A stretch of DNA of 64,000 nt from Nepenthes gracilis (lineage: Eukaryota > Streptophyta > Magnoliopsida > Caryophyllales > Nepenthaceae). Each line of letters starts with the position of its first letter. Position 1 is the first letter of the stretch. The stretch spans positions 5,805,701 through 5,869,700 of the forward strand of contig BSYO01000004.1 of the NCBI GenBank assembly GCA_033239525.1. Direction: 5' to 3'. Shown here one piece after another: positions 11,201 to 22,640 of the stretch. Made by a program: the position numbers and the translations under genes. The notes under the pieces are model-generated. The model made no database searches, was not told where the DNA came from, and saw nothing but the letters and a program-made list of their open reading frames with translations.

Positions 11201-13293
11201 ATATGTTTAATATGCCACTTTGTTTAATGGATAGGTGAATTGTCGGAAGGCTATATAACTGTCCTGATTTGATGGCTTCTTGTCCTCTTTCTGGACAAAG
11301 AACAAGATCTTGTTCTGAGCTAGGGTTAATATTGTTCCTTAATCATCAGAGAAATGTATATTATGCTTCAACAATATCCCGTAACTTTGAAATGTTTGTC
11401 CTTTATTAATTTAATTTATGTTTGATCAGGGACTTGAAGTAGCTATAATTCATGTTTCACATGCTTTATGCCCCTGAATAATATTCTTGTGCTCATCATT
11501 TTACACTGAATCCGTCTGAAATCAAGCTTCTTGCCTGCCTAAGAACTGAAGTTAAGAGCTCAGAAATAATATCACCCTAACAAGTGTTTTCCTCTCCAGG
11601 CCCCTGTAAATTATGTATGTCTTCATTGTGTTAAACCAAGTTTGAGACCACTGTCTATGGCTATGTCCACTGTTGCAATTCACATCTTTGGCGACGTGCC
11701 TTCCTCACCACTTGTTGGGGTTCTTCAGGTTTGCACAATTCAATCCCCTGCTTATATCGTTGTTCATTAGGAATGTCTTTGTGCCTGTGAGGGATGTGTA
11801 CATTATTTATCGAAGTCATGGTGCCTCTTTTTTAGCATTAGATTTATCCGAGCAGTTATTACTTTAAACTTTGGACTTATAGTAGCTCCCGGTTACAAGT
11901 CTAAGAGGAATAAGAGAGGAGGGTGAAGTTTGGGATGTGGGAAGACTCGATAAAGCCTAAATTTCAGATCTCATGAGTGCAACATGCCAAAGCTAGTCTA
12001 CCACGGGAGGGGCTTTTGTAAGCAGATCACTCGCAAAACAAAGGCAGTAAGACACCACAATTGAATAGGAGACACCTCTTTGAACCTTTACAAGTTTTAA
12101 GACTCAGTTCCTGCTTTTTGTTGCATTTTCACTATAAAGAGAAAGAAAAGAAAGAGGTTAGCCAATCGAGTTTAGTAACCTGCACGGGGAGCTCAGCCTG
12201 GTGAAGCTCTAGTTTTCTCCTCACCTAAAATTCTGATCTGCTTGTCATGCTTATTTCTCCTTTTTGATCCTACGTTGCATCCTTATTTTAATTAATGTAA
12301 ATTTGATGTATCATGCAGGATCATATTAATAACTGGAGGGAGAGTGCCCTTATTCTAACATCAATTCTGTTTCTAGCAGCTGCAATATGGTTCAGTGGTA
12401 AGCTGCATACACTTGAAAATAGTTCTTCCAATGAAAATTACTGTGTTTTGATCTTGTGGTTACTGCATTTTTTCTCCAAATGCTTTTATAAAAATCAATT
12501 ATCTTGAATCTTTTAAGTGAGTTCGCTGGAGTGGTGTCCATCTCCTTCGGAATTGTTTCTTTGATTGTAAACGTAAACCTCACTAGTCACAATTTAGTGT
12601 AGTGCTAGGTTTAATTTTCATTTCTCCTTTATCCTGCGGTCCAGAAATCTTCTCAGCATGACACCAAATAGAGAGAGAAAGATACAAAAATAATACCTGA
12701 TTATAATCTTAAATCAACCAGAAAAAAAAATAATGATCTTAAAGTAATCAGAAAATAGAAATACAAAATAATTAAAAAATGGAAATGAGCTAGAATTTTC
12801 TAGCTTTACTCATAGCCCAATGGAGATGGACTTATTCTCACGTAGGGTTCCAAAATAGCAACACGCTTGAGCTATGATGCCTTCACCATGCTGCCTTGGT
12901 CCTCGGAAAACATGGATTGAGGTATTAAAGAAAGTTTTGAATACTCTCCTCCCAAAGGAGTATACTGCCTTAAACCTAGCAAAATTGCAAAGAAAACATA
13001 CTGATTCTCGGGCCATTTTGTTGAGTTAAACTTCATTGTCGTGAATAGAAGAAGAAGATGATTTATAACCTACTTGTCAAATTTTCTCAACTTTCCTGTG
13101 TCTCCTTTTGTCACCCGTCACCTCTGCGACAATCATGACCGCCCATGTGTTGCTGGCAGGGATCTTTTTACGCAGTACAGACAAATTCTTTGACGATAGT
13201 GACCATCATGTATCCAAAGTTGAGAAGGTAAACTCTGTGCCTCTGCTCAGCCCAAAGATGGAAGAAGAAACAGTCTCATCCGCGGTGCCATAA
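4689..13293 (+). CDS. Spinster-like major facilitator transporter, C-terminal 356 residues (5' partial)
   Basis: Eleven exons: 4689-4763, 6651-6753, 6836-6901, 7804-7879, 8067-8164, 8426-8502, 8690-8803, 9641-9760, 11600-11728, 12319-12397, 13160-13293 (stop TAA). Phases join without a break (1071 nt). Motifs such as GVFYMCIPTGYAIGY, GSHLKWRWAFWMEA, NFVIGAYSYWGPKAG and HIFGDVPSSPLVGVLQD match the plant spinster homologues (Arabidopsis SPNS1-3, At5g65687, At5g64500, At2g22730, from memory). These are twelve-helix membrane carriers named probable sphingolipid transporters by homology to animal spinster; the plant substrate is unproven. The visible part starts near helix 5 and includes a hydrophilic central loop (exons 3-5) and the C-terminal helices. 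About 140 N-terminal residues are missing, either upstream of the window or lost. Family assignment is firm; gene integrity is not known. Confidence 0.9.
5100..5370. repeat. Dispersed AT-rich repeat rich in ATATCGG/ATATTGG motifs
   Basis: This part of the first visible intron carries many variants of atatcggt, atattggt and gatatattg, with ggggggtcc near its end. The same motifs in the same order occur on the opposite strand at about 33420-33690, so it is a dispersed repeat and not just AT-rich sequence. Confidence 0.55.
6095..6112. repeat. CT microsatellite in transporter intron
   Basis: A T-run followed by about nine CT units inside the intron before the second visible exon. Nothing else marks it. 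Confidence 0.8.
8201..8229. repeat. TC microsatellite followed by short AC run
   Basis: About ten TC units run directly into four or so AC units, just downstream of the exon at 8067-8164. It is intronic. Confidence 0.8.
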
Positions 13294-15238
13294 CTCCCAA
13301 TTAGGACCTGGTCTATATGCCCAACTGGGACCAACATGCTGTAGATAGTTTTCTTTTGTGAATAGAGCACCCTCCCTAAATTCTCAATAGCTACCAGATG
13401 TGAAATTCTAACTATTTTGTCAAGGCTAAGAATTCTTCAACGTTTGAAATTGTGCTTCCTTTATATTTTTTGGGAAAATGCTTGTAAAGATCACCGTGTG
13501 GTGGGTGTGGTTTTTGAACAGTGAAGCGAATGGTTTGTTGGTTGCAACCATCTAAAAAGAATTGACACGATTGTGACCAAAGCTGACTAAGAATCAAACT
13601 AATGATTATTGAGAGAGATCACTGATAATTCATGATCTTTGATATTTGAAACATCAAATATTATTTTCGCATTTAGGTGATATTGCCAATATTTGTGTTT
13701 AAATGTTGACCCAAATTAGTAAATGTACGCAGACCACAAAGAAACTATTGCAGTCATGCTAACTCTGCTCGTAATTTCCGTAAGCAAAACCCTTTCTGAA
13801 CTGGGAAATCACAAGTCGGTTCAACGTGAAATTATTGAGAAAAAAAAAAGAAAGGATGAAAGGATTGTTGATTTTCAGCCTTGCCTACTTCATCGGTCAT
13901 TGGGAAAATAATCTTCTCTTCCAGCTGTTGATTTTTCGCTGCCTGTTTTTCATATCGTATTATTTCAAAATAGCATTAATATTCATCCGAGGCTCAGTAT
14001 TTCCTCGTTTACTGGGCCAAGTTTATGGCCTTTCACATGTATCTGCAAAACAACGAGGCTTAAGAAACCAAACCGAAAGTAAAGAATTGCAGAAGATCAT
14101 TAAAAAATAGTTCTTCCTATTTCTTTCTTAACAATTCAAGAAAATGAATTGCAAGCTGTAGCCTGAGCTTCAAATTGGTTCAACATGTCCAACCTCGTGA
14201 AATCCTTTAAATTCAAATGGCTCATATCAACGTTGCAAGCTCCAGGCGTACACATTTGCCATAAGCCTGAGCTTGCCGTTACCAAGCCTCCCATTTTCTG
14301 ACTTTATGCTGATTTCTTAGGCATGTTTCTTTACACAAAGTCGCTGTTTTAGCAGATTTATTTATGACTCCAATCTTTGTGCCTTAATCCTGTCCTTCAC
14401 CCTATTGTCAAAGCCTAACTTTAATAGAATATAAGACTAATGAAGGGGCATTCACCTTTTCAGGCTGAACTATATCTTGTTTGGTGGGACCAAGAGAGAG
14501 AGAGGGGTTCAAACCAGCAGCACGTCACACCTGCACACCCTCGGCCTGCAATAGCTGTCTTAACGAACACAGCCAGACCCCTTTCAAACTCAACGTCTGT
14601 ATTTCTGGTTTTGGAAAGGCTCAAGAGCTAATAAGTTAATGCAACCAAATAATTCTCATAAGCTTTATGCCCAGCAGCAATGCTCATTGTTTTGCGTCAC
14701 AACCAAACACCTACTAAGTCATCATCCCAAACCTTAAAGAAAAACACTTTAGAACAAATTTTTAATTTTTTTTTTTTACATTTACAGAGTTTTTGGACAT
14801 CGCATTGATACTACCATATGAGTTGAAATAATTTCATTTTGTAAACAACTAAATGTTTTATTTTGGGGGGTTTCCAAGGCTAATAATAACAAGCAAATGG
14901 AAATGGGAGATTCAAACCTACATCAAGTATAGATTCACATGTATTAAATGCCAATTGCGACACCCTCAAGTTTCAATACCGAATTTGTTTGTACACAACC
15001 GGACTACTGTCAGTTGATTTTGGCAAGTGAAATTCCGAGATTTTAATTGAAAAACTCAGTCTAAGCTCAATAGTCCTGCTAAATTATTATTCCTAGTAAT
15101 GCTGTTTCAGAGTGACAAAATATGGGTAAATCCATAGGAACAAGAATACATCGAAGAGATAAATAATAGCAGCACTTGCTCTTAGAACTCTATAAGAATA
15201 CAGGCAATGACACTTCATCTTATATATATAGTTCAGCT
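13294..15238. other. Convergent spacer between transporter and pyrophosphatase
   Basis: Two genes end toward each other here, so both 3' untranslated regions lie in this 1.9 kb. Apart from the tRNA-like unit near 14890-14975 I see no recognisable gene. Several frames of 60-90 codons are open but have no recognisable family or codon signature. Confidence 0.5.
14890..14975 (-). repeat. tRNA-derived SINE-like fragment
   Basis: On the minus strand GTGTCGCAATTGGCA resembles an A box, followed after about 30 bases by GGTTTGAATCTCCC, close to the B-box consensus GGTTCGANTCC. No cloverleaf could be drawn, so it is not called a tRNA gene. A short internal polymerase III promoter relic is the simplest reading; SINE family unknown. 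Confidence 0.35.
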
Positions 15239-18200
15239 TCACACAAGTGAAAGCTCCCCGGCAGGAATAGATCGCCTGACTAGCTTAGCCCATGACTCAT
15301 TTGTTTCGGTGATGACCTTAAGAGCGTAATCCTGCTTGAAAAAAATAAGTTGCATGTTAGAATCACCTGTCCTATGAACCCCCATCAACTGAATGCAGTG
15401 TCTTATTTTCTTCAAAATATAAACAAGAATTGATAAAAATTCTGAGTTAAGGAGATAAAATCAGGCAATAATGGAAGTGATTAATATGCAGAATCACGGG
15501 GATTCCTCAAGAAGAACCTAAAAACACATAAACTTTGACCATTTCCCAGTTTTGCTTGAAGAAGCTTCAGTTGAAGATTTCAGTTTCAGAAAAAAATCAG
15601 CTTCCAAGCAGTCTGTCATCCTCTTCCAACACCATGAAATTAACACCCTCCACCCTTGAAAAATCACAATTTTTCCTTCTCAATCTCCTCATTTTCCCAT
15701 GATACCATCTTCCATCTCAAAAATAACTCTTGCTATTTATCTTCTATGTGCATTGGCAAGCTGATGAAAGAACTTCATAATTCATATTCTCACAAGTTGT
15801 ACCCTTCCTTCAGCAACAAAGCATGAGATTTCTATCCCCGAGATATCTCTCCAAATAGCAACCAGTTGCCTAATTTCATTTGAGACAGCAGCTTGCTGGT
15901 CCCTTTCATGCCGATCTAGTCCTCCAGACTGATCATGAGCTAATCAGCAGCTTCATTGAACTAATCATGATTTCAGTGACGAAATTTCCGAATACATATT
16001 TATTCCAACCTTCAGATTGGACTTCATCTGCTTCAATTTTGCAGCAATAACAAGCTGCCCAACCCGCTAAACTTCTGCTCAGACCAACAGTTTTTAACCA
16101 GGTCACCAAAGTCCAGTGCATAACCAAGGAATGATGCATCCCACTAAATAATGATAACCACCCCATAGGCATAGCTGTTTTCATGTCCTCAAAATATTAT
16201 AAGATGACATTCCTGAAATGTATTGATTACTTAAAACAGGTCCATTCCTTTGCCCCCTTTAAATAACTAAGCAAATCAAAACCATAAAACTTGGTGGTTG
16301 TGCAAGTACTCCACTACGGATCACATTCTTGGAAGAGATATTGACCATATTCCTACTTTGGCATACCAATCCACCAAAGAGCAATTCAAAGGGCAAAAGC
16401 AGAGCATTTGCCCCTCGCCAAGAAAGATGGACAACATAAGGCCCTGAGATAACCAGTGTTGCATGCGACAACGTCTTATTCTTGTATTATCAAGGAAAAG
16501 TCAATATTAATAGAGTGTATAATCAAGGAAGGTGCTGTGACATGGTTTCCCAAGTACATCAACAATAACAAATACAATTGGGAAGAGTACCTTGTTCGCT
16601 GCCTTGTTACCCAACCCAAACTTGTTGGCAGGTTTCCCATCTGGTTTCTTGTAGTCTCTAAACCAGTCCCTGATAGCTGTTAGAGTGCCCTGTTGATGAC
16701 TGTTTGTTAGGAGACTTCGCAAAGGGCACAAATCTTAGAAGTCTTTGTAACAATATAACACAATCATCTGACAATATGACTTCATTCTATGCACTGAACA
16801 AACAGTAAACAAATACACAAAATTCTAGGACATTCCCTGTTCTAATGTATTAGACTACACTCCCATTACGTTCAGTCAAATATAGGTCAAAATCAGGATT
16901 CCTTCCCACGCTAATCTAACCTTATGTTCAGTTGAAAGTAATGGAGCATGATGCGCTCTGGCAAAATGGGAGAGTGCAATATTCATATATTTATTTTTTA
17001 TTGAGTTTGGCGTCTTGTGCATTTTTTGCACTACTATGCCTAGCCAATATGCACCTGGAGTTGAGCATTACTAGTTCACTCCATCTCATGCCTTCCCAAT
17101 CCCTTCGCTTAGCAATTTTTCTCCCAAGATCATTAGTTGACATCAATGTTAATATTATTTGAACGGTCCATATGTCTTGCACCAGATCCCATCAAAACTC
17201 GGCATTTGATCATGCTTGGGTGACAGTAGTACTAGAATGGGTAACCTTCATAAAAGTGCTCTATTGCTTTAGATTCAAGAGATCCATGTCGTTCCTCTTG
17301 GAAAAAGGATCTAAGTGTTGTTTTCTTCATGAATTTGAGATATGATGTTCATACGCTCTTGAATTTACAAGTCATGGTTTCTTCTTGTAAAGCATGATCT
17401 CTTTTTGGTTATCACTCTTCTTTTCAAATATTCATGAAAATTTGATTCATAAATCATCCGCCTCAGGCATGATTTTGCGAAGTGCATGTTGGATCATATG
17501 CGATCATGTGGCTAAAAAACAGGCCATCACTCACCTACTCGTTATCGATATAATAGTTTCTTATATCAACTGAATTCAAAAAAAGACAACCCACTGGGCT
17601 TAGAGCATGATATTGATGGGTATTATGGCGAGGGATATTGGATTTGACTTGTTTTATGATAAGGAATCATTCAATTGCTTGGTCACTCGGGTTATAATTA
17701 AAGCAGTCAAGTCTGGCCCAATTGATGGCAGCCCAATCTTTGGACTGGGCGATTTATATTGAAATAAAAATTGATCACATAGCATTATCTAACCAAGGCT
17801 CATGTGTTAGGCATGATAATACGTAGCACACAATATGAGAAAGAAAAAACATTCATTTTCTATGCCACAGCAATCACATGCTGTGCTGGGAGATAGAGCT
17901 GTTGTAAAGATGAACAGTTTATGATACATACAGGGAAATGCTTCTCCACGTCATCAATGTCATTAACAAGAGAAGATTTTGGATCATCCAATGAAATTGC
18001 AACTATTTTCCAGTCAAGTTCTCCCTCATCAATCATAGCCAAAGCAGCTAAGGGCTTGATATTCAAAATCTCTCCGATGTTTCGTTGCTTTTCACCAATC
18101 TCAACAACATCAACTGCGGATTGGAACAAATAACATGGAACCAAACATTTCACAATATATCAATAATATATCTGTATGCGAGTTCTTTTGAGCTAATGTT

Positions 18201-20542
18201 GCACGTAACTTTAAAAGCCTCTTAGACCAATAGTCTAATGATTTACCAGGATCATTGTCCCCAAATGCACCTTCTATGTCAGGGTTGGAGAATGATGGAT
18301 CTTCCCATGTTTGTGGTAATAAGCCATAATTCCAATTAATATTGTAGCTGGAAAGGAGAAAAATAACAAGAAGAAGAAGAAGACACTTAAAGGACTTGGA
18401 CAACTAGAAACACGAGTCAGGATGACTATTTATAAAAAAAAAAATAAAGAAAAAAAAACGTATAATGTGATGCATTGAATTTCCAATAATGTGGACATAT
18501 AGAACTACTGATGATGTGGATGCATAAACTAATTGATAATGTAATGCATTGATCTTTATACATGGTTTCAGTTGGCTACACCTCATAAAACTTCAAAATG
18601 CATATTTAAAATTCATATTTGTTCGAATTAAAAAAGACAAGGATAATTATTTACAATAATATGACCTCTAAGGGCAAAAGTGAATGGAGCCCATTTGTAA
18701 AAGATCGCACAAGTGCAAGATTAAAGCTTAACTTACGGATAATATCGGAGTTTTCCTTTTTTGGTGTCCTGCTTTATAGGAGTATATGGTTCATCAGTTG
18801 CAACCTCCATCTTTGCACTTGATTCTTTCGGTATTTCAACTATAAAATTGAAAACACCATTCCCTGAGTTCAATGGAATATCATGCCAAGGGGAAATCTG
18901 CAGATTGAATAAGCACTTCTTTAAATGAGGAAAATTGTCATAACAAGGATAAACATACATTTATATCCATAGAATGTCATCACAATAGTCAACATAGGGA
19001 AGAAAATCATTTCCTAACAAAGGAGACATTATAATCGAGCACTGTTGAATTATAAAGATTAATGACACCACCTTAAAATATATCAGGAATGCAAACAAGT
19101 ACTTTTTCTCTCTCTTAATTTCATCTTGTTTCTACACTCTTGATTTACCATGCATATAAATGTGCTTAGATATCATGCTTTTTCTTTCCCGTACATATCA
19201 TTTTATATCTTACTTCCCTGGGGCACCCTTAACAGAAGTTTTATCATTTTCAAGACTAAGCATAGGGGGCCAAATATGTCACAATAACAACTCAAAAAAG
19301 GGAGGCCTAATACATGATGCTTCCACATCCGAGTGTCTTAAGAGTACCAAACCTTACTGTAAATTGCTAAGAGGTTGATTCAGTTGTTTGAATCGTAAAC
19401 TCTAGATGACAATGAAGGACCTTAGCATTGCTAAGTCTCACCCTATATTAATAGCAACTCAGACAGCCATGGGAATGCAAAGTACACACCAGACAGCAAC
19501 TATGGGAAAATTAATGCATTTATTATCATGACAGAACCAATAAACTACAAAAAAAATGTATAGATAAAGAATGATCCATAGCACAGTTGAAATATCCACA
19601 TTAGCTCACCATGTGCTACATAATTTTTTTTTAAAAAATATGAAGCCAAGGCATCTACTTGTTAATTGGTATTTCTTTACGACAGCGGCTAGTGGACGAG
19701 GAAACACGCAGAGAAGCTGTAACGTATGCAAATTCACCTTCGATCAATGATGGAATTTTATAACTGAATTAGACAATAATTGACACGGTAATGATCTCGA
19801 AGATATGGGCAATGGAAACACCTTTTTCCATACATTTGGGAGCAGACACTAGGAAATCCGTTGGAAATGCAACATTATTTAGAAGTAGCTGGCTGCCTAG
19901 TACAAACAGTTAGCATCTGTCCCCTCAAAAGGGCACTATCATAGTTCGGTTTCGTATAAATAGCGTTAAAGATTAACGAGAATCTAATAAATTAAAGAAA
20001 GAGAAAGAATTATCACGTTCAGATCATCAACGAGTCAGCAACATGAAAATGAAGGATGTCAATCAACAGTAAGGCAATAAAGTATCAGTCATCTACTACG
20101 GGTAATCGGATAAATTAAAGAATAATATAAAATAATAATCGCGCTTTGATCAATAACAAGGCAGTAAGAATATCAAAATGCTTAAATTATTTCACTAAGA
20201 AGCATAAATTTCAGAACATATTCAGTCACCTCTGCGATTCTCGAGGCAAAAGTCGATGGGGGAGGAAGAGAGGGGAGAAGGGGGGAAGAGAAAGGGAGAG
20301 ACCTTTTTGCCGGAATTATGGAGGAAGAAGACACGATAATCGAGAGTTTCGGGCTGGCCTTCATCTTTCACTTGAATCTCTTCAGGCCTATAGATGGCGC
20401 GGCAACTGAAAAGCTTCTTGGATAGAGTTCTGTTGAAATTTAGGGTGAGATATTTCGATCTCTGCTTTACTTGCAATGGCGGACGCTTGAAGATCAGTGT
20501 AGTAGTTGTGTTGGCTGCCGTTACTACTCTGAACGCCGCCAT
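15239..20542 (-). CDS. PPA6: Soluble inorganic pyrophosphatase, chloroplastic
   Basis: Six exons on the minus strand: 20542-20303, 18897-18737, 18347-18247, 18113-17932, 16689-16591, 15331-15239 (stop TGA). Phases fit exactly and give 291 residues. The enzyme splits pyrophosphate to two phosphates with magnesium, pulling forward starch, nucleotide and lipid activation steps in plastids. It is a family I enzyme: the signature DNDPVDV is at residues 164-170, and GKLRYYPYNINWNYG and MIDEGELDWK are the usual conserved blocks. The first 50 or so residues are rich in Ala, Thr, Arg and Lys with few acids, as expected for a chloroplast transit peptide ahead of the mature start near LDYRVFFL. ATG at 20542 is chosen because MAAFRVVTAA resembles plant relatives. 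Arabidopsis orthologue At5g09650 (PPA6), recalled. A GA/GT dinucleotide tract lies just upstream in the leader. Confidence 0.95.
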
Positions 20543-20552
20543 CTCCACACAC

Positions 20553-20559
20553 ACACACA

Positions 20560-20593
<34 letters not shown>
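20553..20593 (-). promoter_or_regulatory. GA/GT tract in pyrophosphatase 5' leader
   Basis: On the sense (minus) strand, about twelve GA units are followed by about eight GT units and end about ten bases before the start codon. GA tracts near plant start sites are known binding places for BPC/GAGA-type factors. Function here is inferred from position only. Confidence 0.5.
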
Positions 20594-20594
<1 letters not shown>

Positions 20595-22390
20595 GTCGTG
20601 AGTGCTGAGAGGAGTGGCAATGAAAACAACCCTGGCTGCAACCATAGAACCCAATTGGTGAGTCTTGACGGGCTGTATATCTTGTACTGTGCTTCATTTT
20701 TTTTATTCAAATTTTTGTTTTTGTTTTTTTTTTTGGGTTTTTCCAGTACAATTTTCTTTTCAAATAATTGGCGATGGGCGAACTAACAGTTCCTTTTAGC
20801 TTAAAAAATATAATATACAAATAATAAAATTGATATACCTATAAATCAAATTGGACCCAAAAATTAATTAGTCTGATCGATAATACAATCTAAATATAAT
20901 TAATCGCAAAACATATACACACAATACAAAATAAAATGTTTCTCTTAGGATTTTTTTTAATACTCATTTCAGTCAATATATAAGATAATTTAAATTGGTA
21001 AGGTGAAAGAGTAAATTTCTTGAAAAATGTAAAATTTTTGTACGGTTTAAAAGACTCATTGAGATAAACGTATGTCCAAATAATTTTTATGTAAATATTG
21101 AGACAAACTGGGTAAATTAAGAATAAATGGTATCCTAATTTCTATATGAAGATTGAGGCAAATTGAGTAAATTAAAAGTTGATTGTGCCCCAAATATATG
21201 TTGAGTAGTAGTGTAACTTTTTCCCAAATTGACAATAATATCCTATCTAGAAAGTTCGATAATTTGTGCATGTAATCAAAAATCAATCCCTTTTTCAAAT
21301 TTTTTGAGTTTAAGTTTCTTAGAGGGTCTTGTATTTTTAGAAATTGTGGTTGTAACTTAAGAATATTGAGATTGTGGCATAGAATTATAAGAAAATCTCA
21401 AATAAAGTTATAATAATTATTTATATTTGTTTTAGATTTTGATATCCATAATCAGTATTATTCTTATAATTTACTAATTTAATTATCATAAACAAGAAAA
21501 ATATTATCAAAATGTGCTTTCAAATATTTTGTTGAATTACTTTAGAGGTTTTTATGAATATAATTTTTACCTACGTTGTTAAATTTTTAACCTATAATGT
21601 ATCCAAAAATCTCAAGTGTCTATCTGTGGTTCAAATGACTTGTGAATTTTGGTCTTCTTTAGCTCTTAGTTTCTTTTTGGGCTTTGATATCAAGTGTATT
21701 TACCTTGACATACTTAAGCCCAATGACATATTTAAGTGTTATCATATATGTGCCAGTCACATTTTGGCCCCATCACAACTACCGGCCAACGTTAGGTTCC
21801 AATATAGGAAAATCACTTACTAATATATTGATTTTTGTGGCCTACTATTGCATCAATGCATGTATTTCTTTTGAAAACTATATCCTTAATATTATATTCT
21901 CAATTAAGTAATATAAATCTGATAATATCTCATAAGTAAGTTATATAAAGTGTCCTTGAAAATCTAATTATATTAAGCATTTATCCTATTAATATTTCTT
22001 ACTTTTTTATTGATCTAGGGAGAGCTCAACTTAGTCATCTTTTTTCAAAGAAGATTCTCTCGTAAATGTGTATGATTTAATTCAAAATTCTATCAATATC
22101 AGATTAAAAAAGAGATTAAAAATAAGAGGAATGATAAAAAATTTAAAATAATCTCAATTGATATCGAACAAGAAAAATTAATATGAGATAAGGAATAATA
22201 TTTAAATATTTTTAATAATATAATATATTATCTGTATATATTAATATACGGGTATAATAAAAAATTAATAAATAAATATTATATTATCCACAGGGGATCT
22301 CAAAACATTTTTTTAAAAACATTTATCATATTGAGTTTTGAATAGTTATGTCCAAATAATGCAAGACGAGGAAAGATCAATATTTACCTT
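20594..22390. other. AT-rich spacer upstream of pyrophosphatase
   Basis: Contains the pyrophosphatase promoter at its left end. The rest is strongly AT-rich with short frames only, and no recognised gene or transposon protein. Confidence 0.5.
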
Positions 22391-22640
22391 TGGGTCAATG
22401 GATCCGGGGGGCGTCCTTCTCCCTTGTGGAGAAGGACCGTCCTTCTTCTCATTTGAACCGTTGGATGTAAAATCCGACGGCCCACACGTTTTAAATGGAT
22501 AATATAACATGGGTCGTTCGATTTTAAATTTAATCATCCAAAATACGTAACCATCGGATTTTACATCCGACGGTTCAGATGAGGAGAATGACGGTCCTTC
22601 TCCACGGGGGAGAAGGACGCCCCCTCAATCCTGGGTCAAT
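22391..22640. mobile_element. Palindromic MITE with 9-bp target duplication (Mutator-type)
   Basis: The element is 22400-22631 (232 bp), flanked by identical TGGGTCAAT at 22391-22399 and 22632-22640. Nine-base duplications are typical of Mutator-like elements. The arms are inverted repeats of about 75 bp: the left starts GGATCCGGGGGGCGTCC and the right, reversed, GGATTGAGGGGGCGTCC, continuing through a shared CGTCCTTCTCC and TGAACCG block. Each tip also contains its own hairpin, GTCCTTCTCC paired with GGAGAAGGAC across five bases (22413-22437 and 22594-22618). It encodes no protein and needs a transposase from elsewhere. Confidence 0.8.

Noticed and set aside
14890..14975. Functional tRNA gene
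   Set aside because: A- and B-box-like words are present but no acceptor stem or anticodon arm could be drawn.
20222..20710. Longer N terminus for the pyrophosphatase (MNKKNEAQYK...)
   Set aside because: It would translate the GA/GT repeat as Arg-Glu and Cys-Val runs. The inner ATG at 20542 starts a normal transit peptide like those of relatives.
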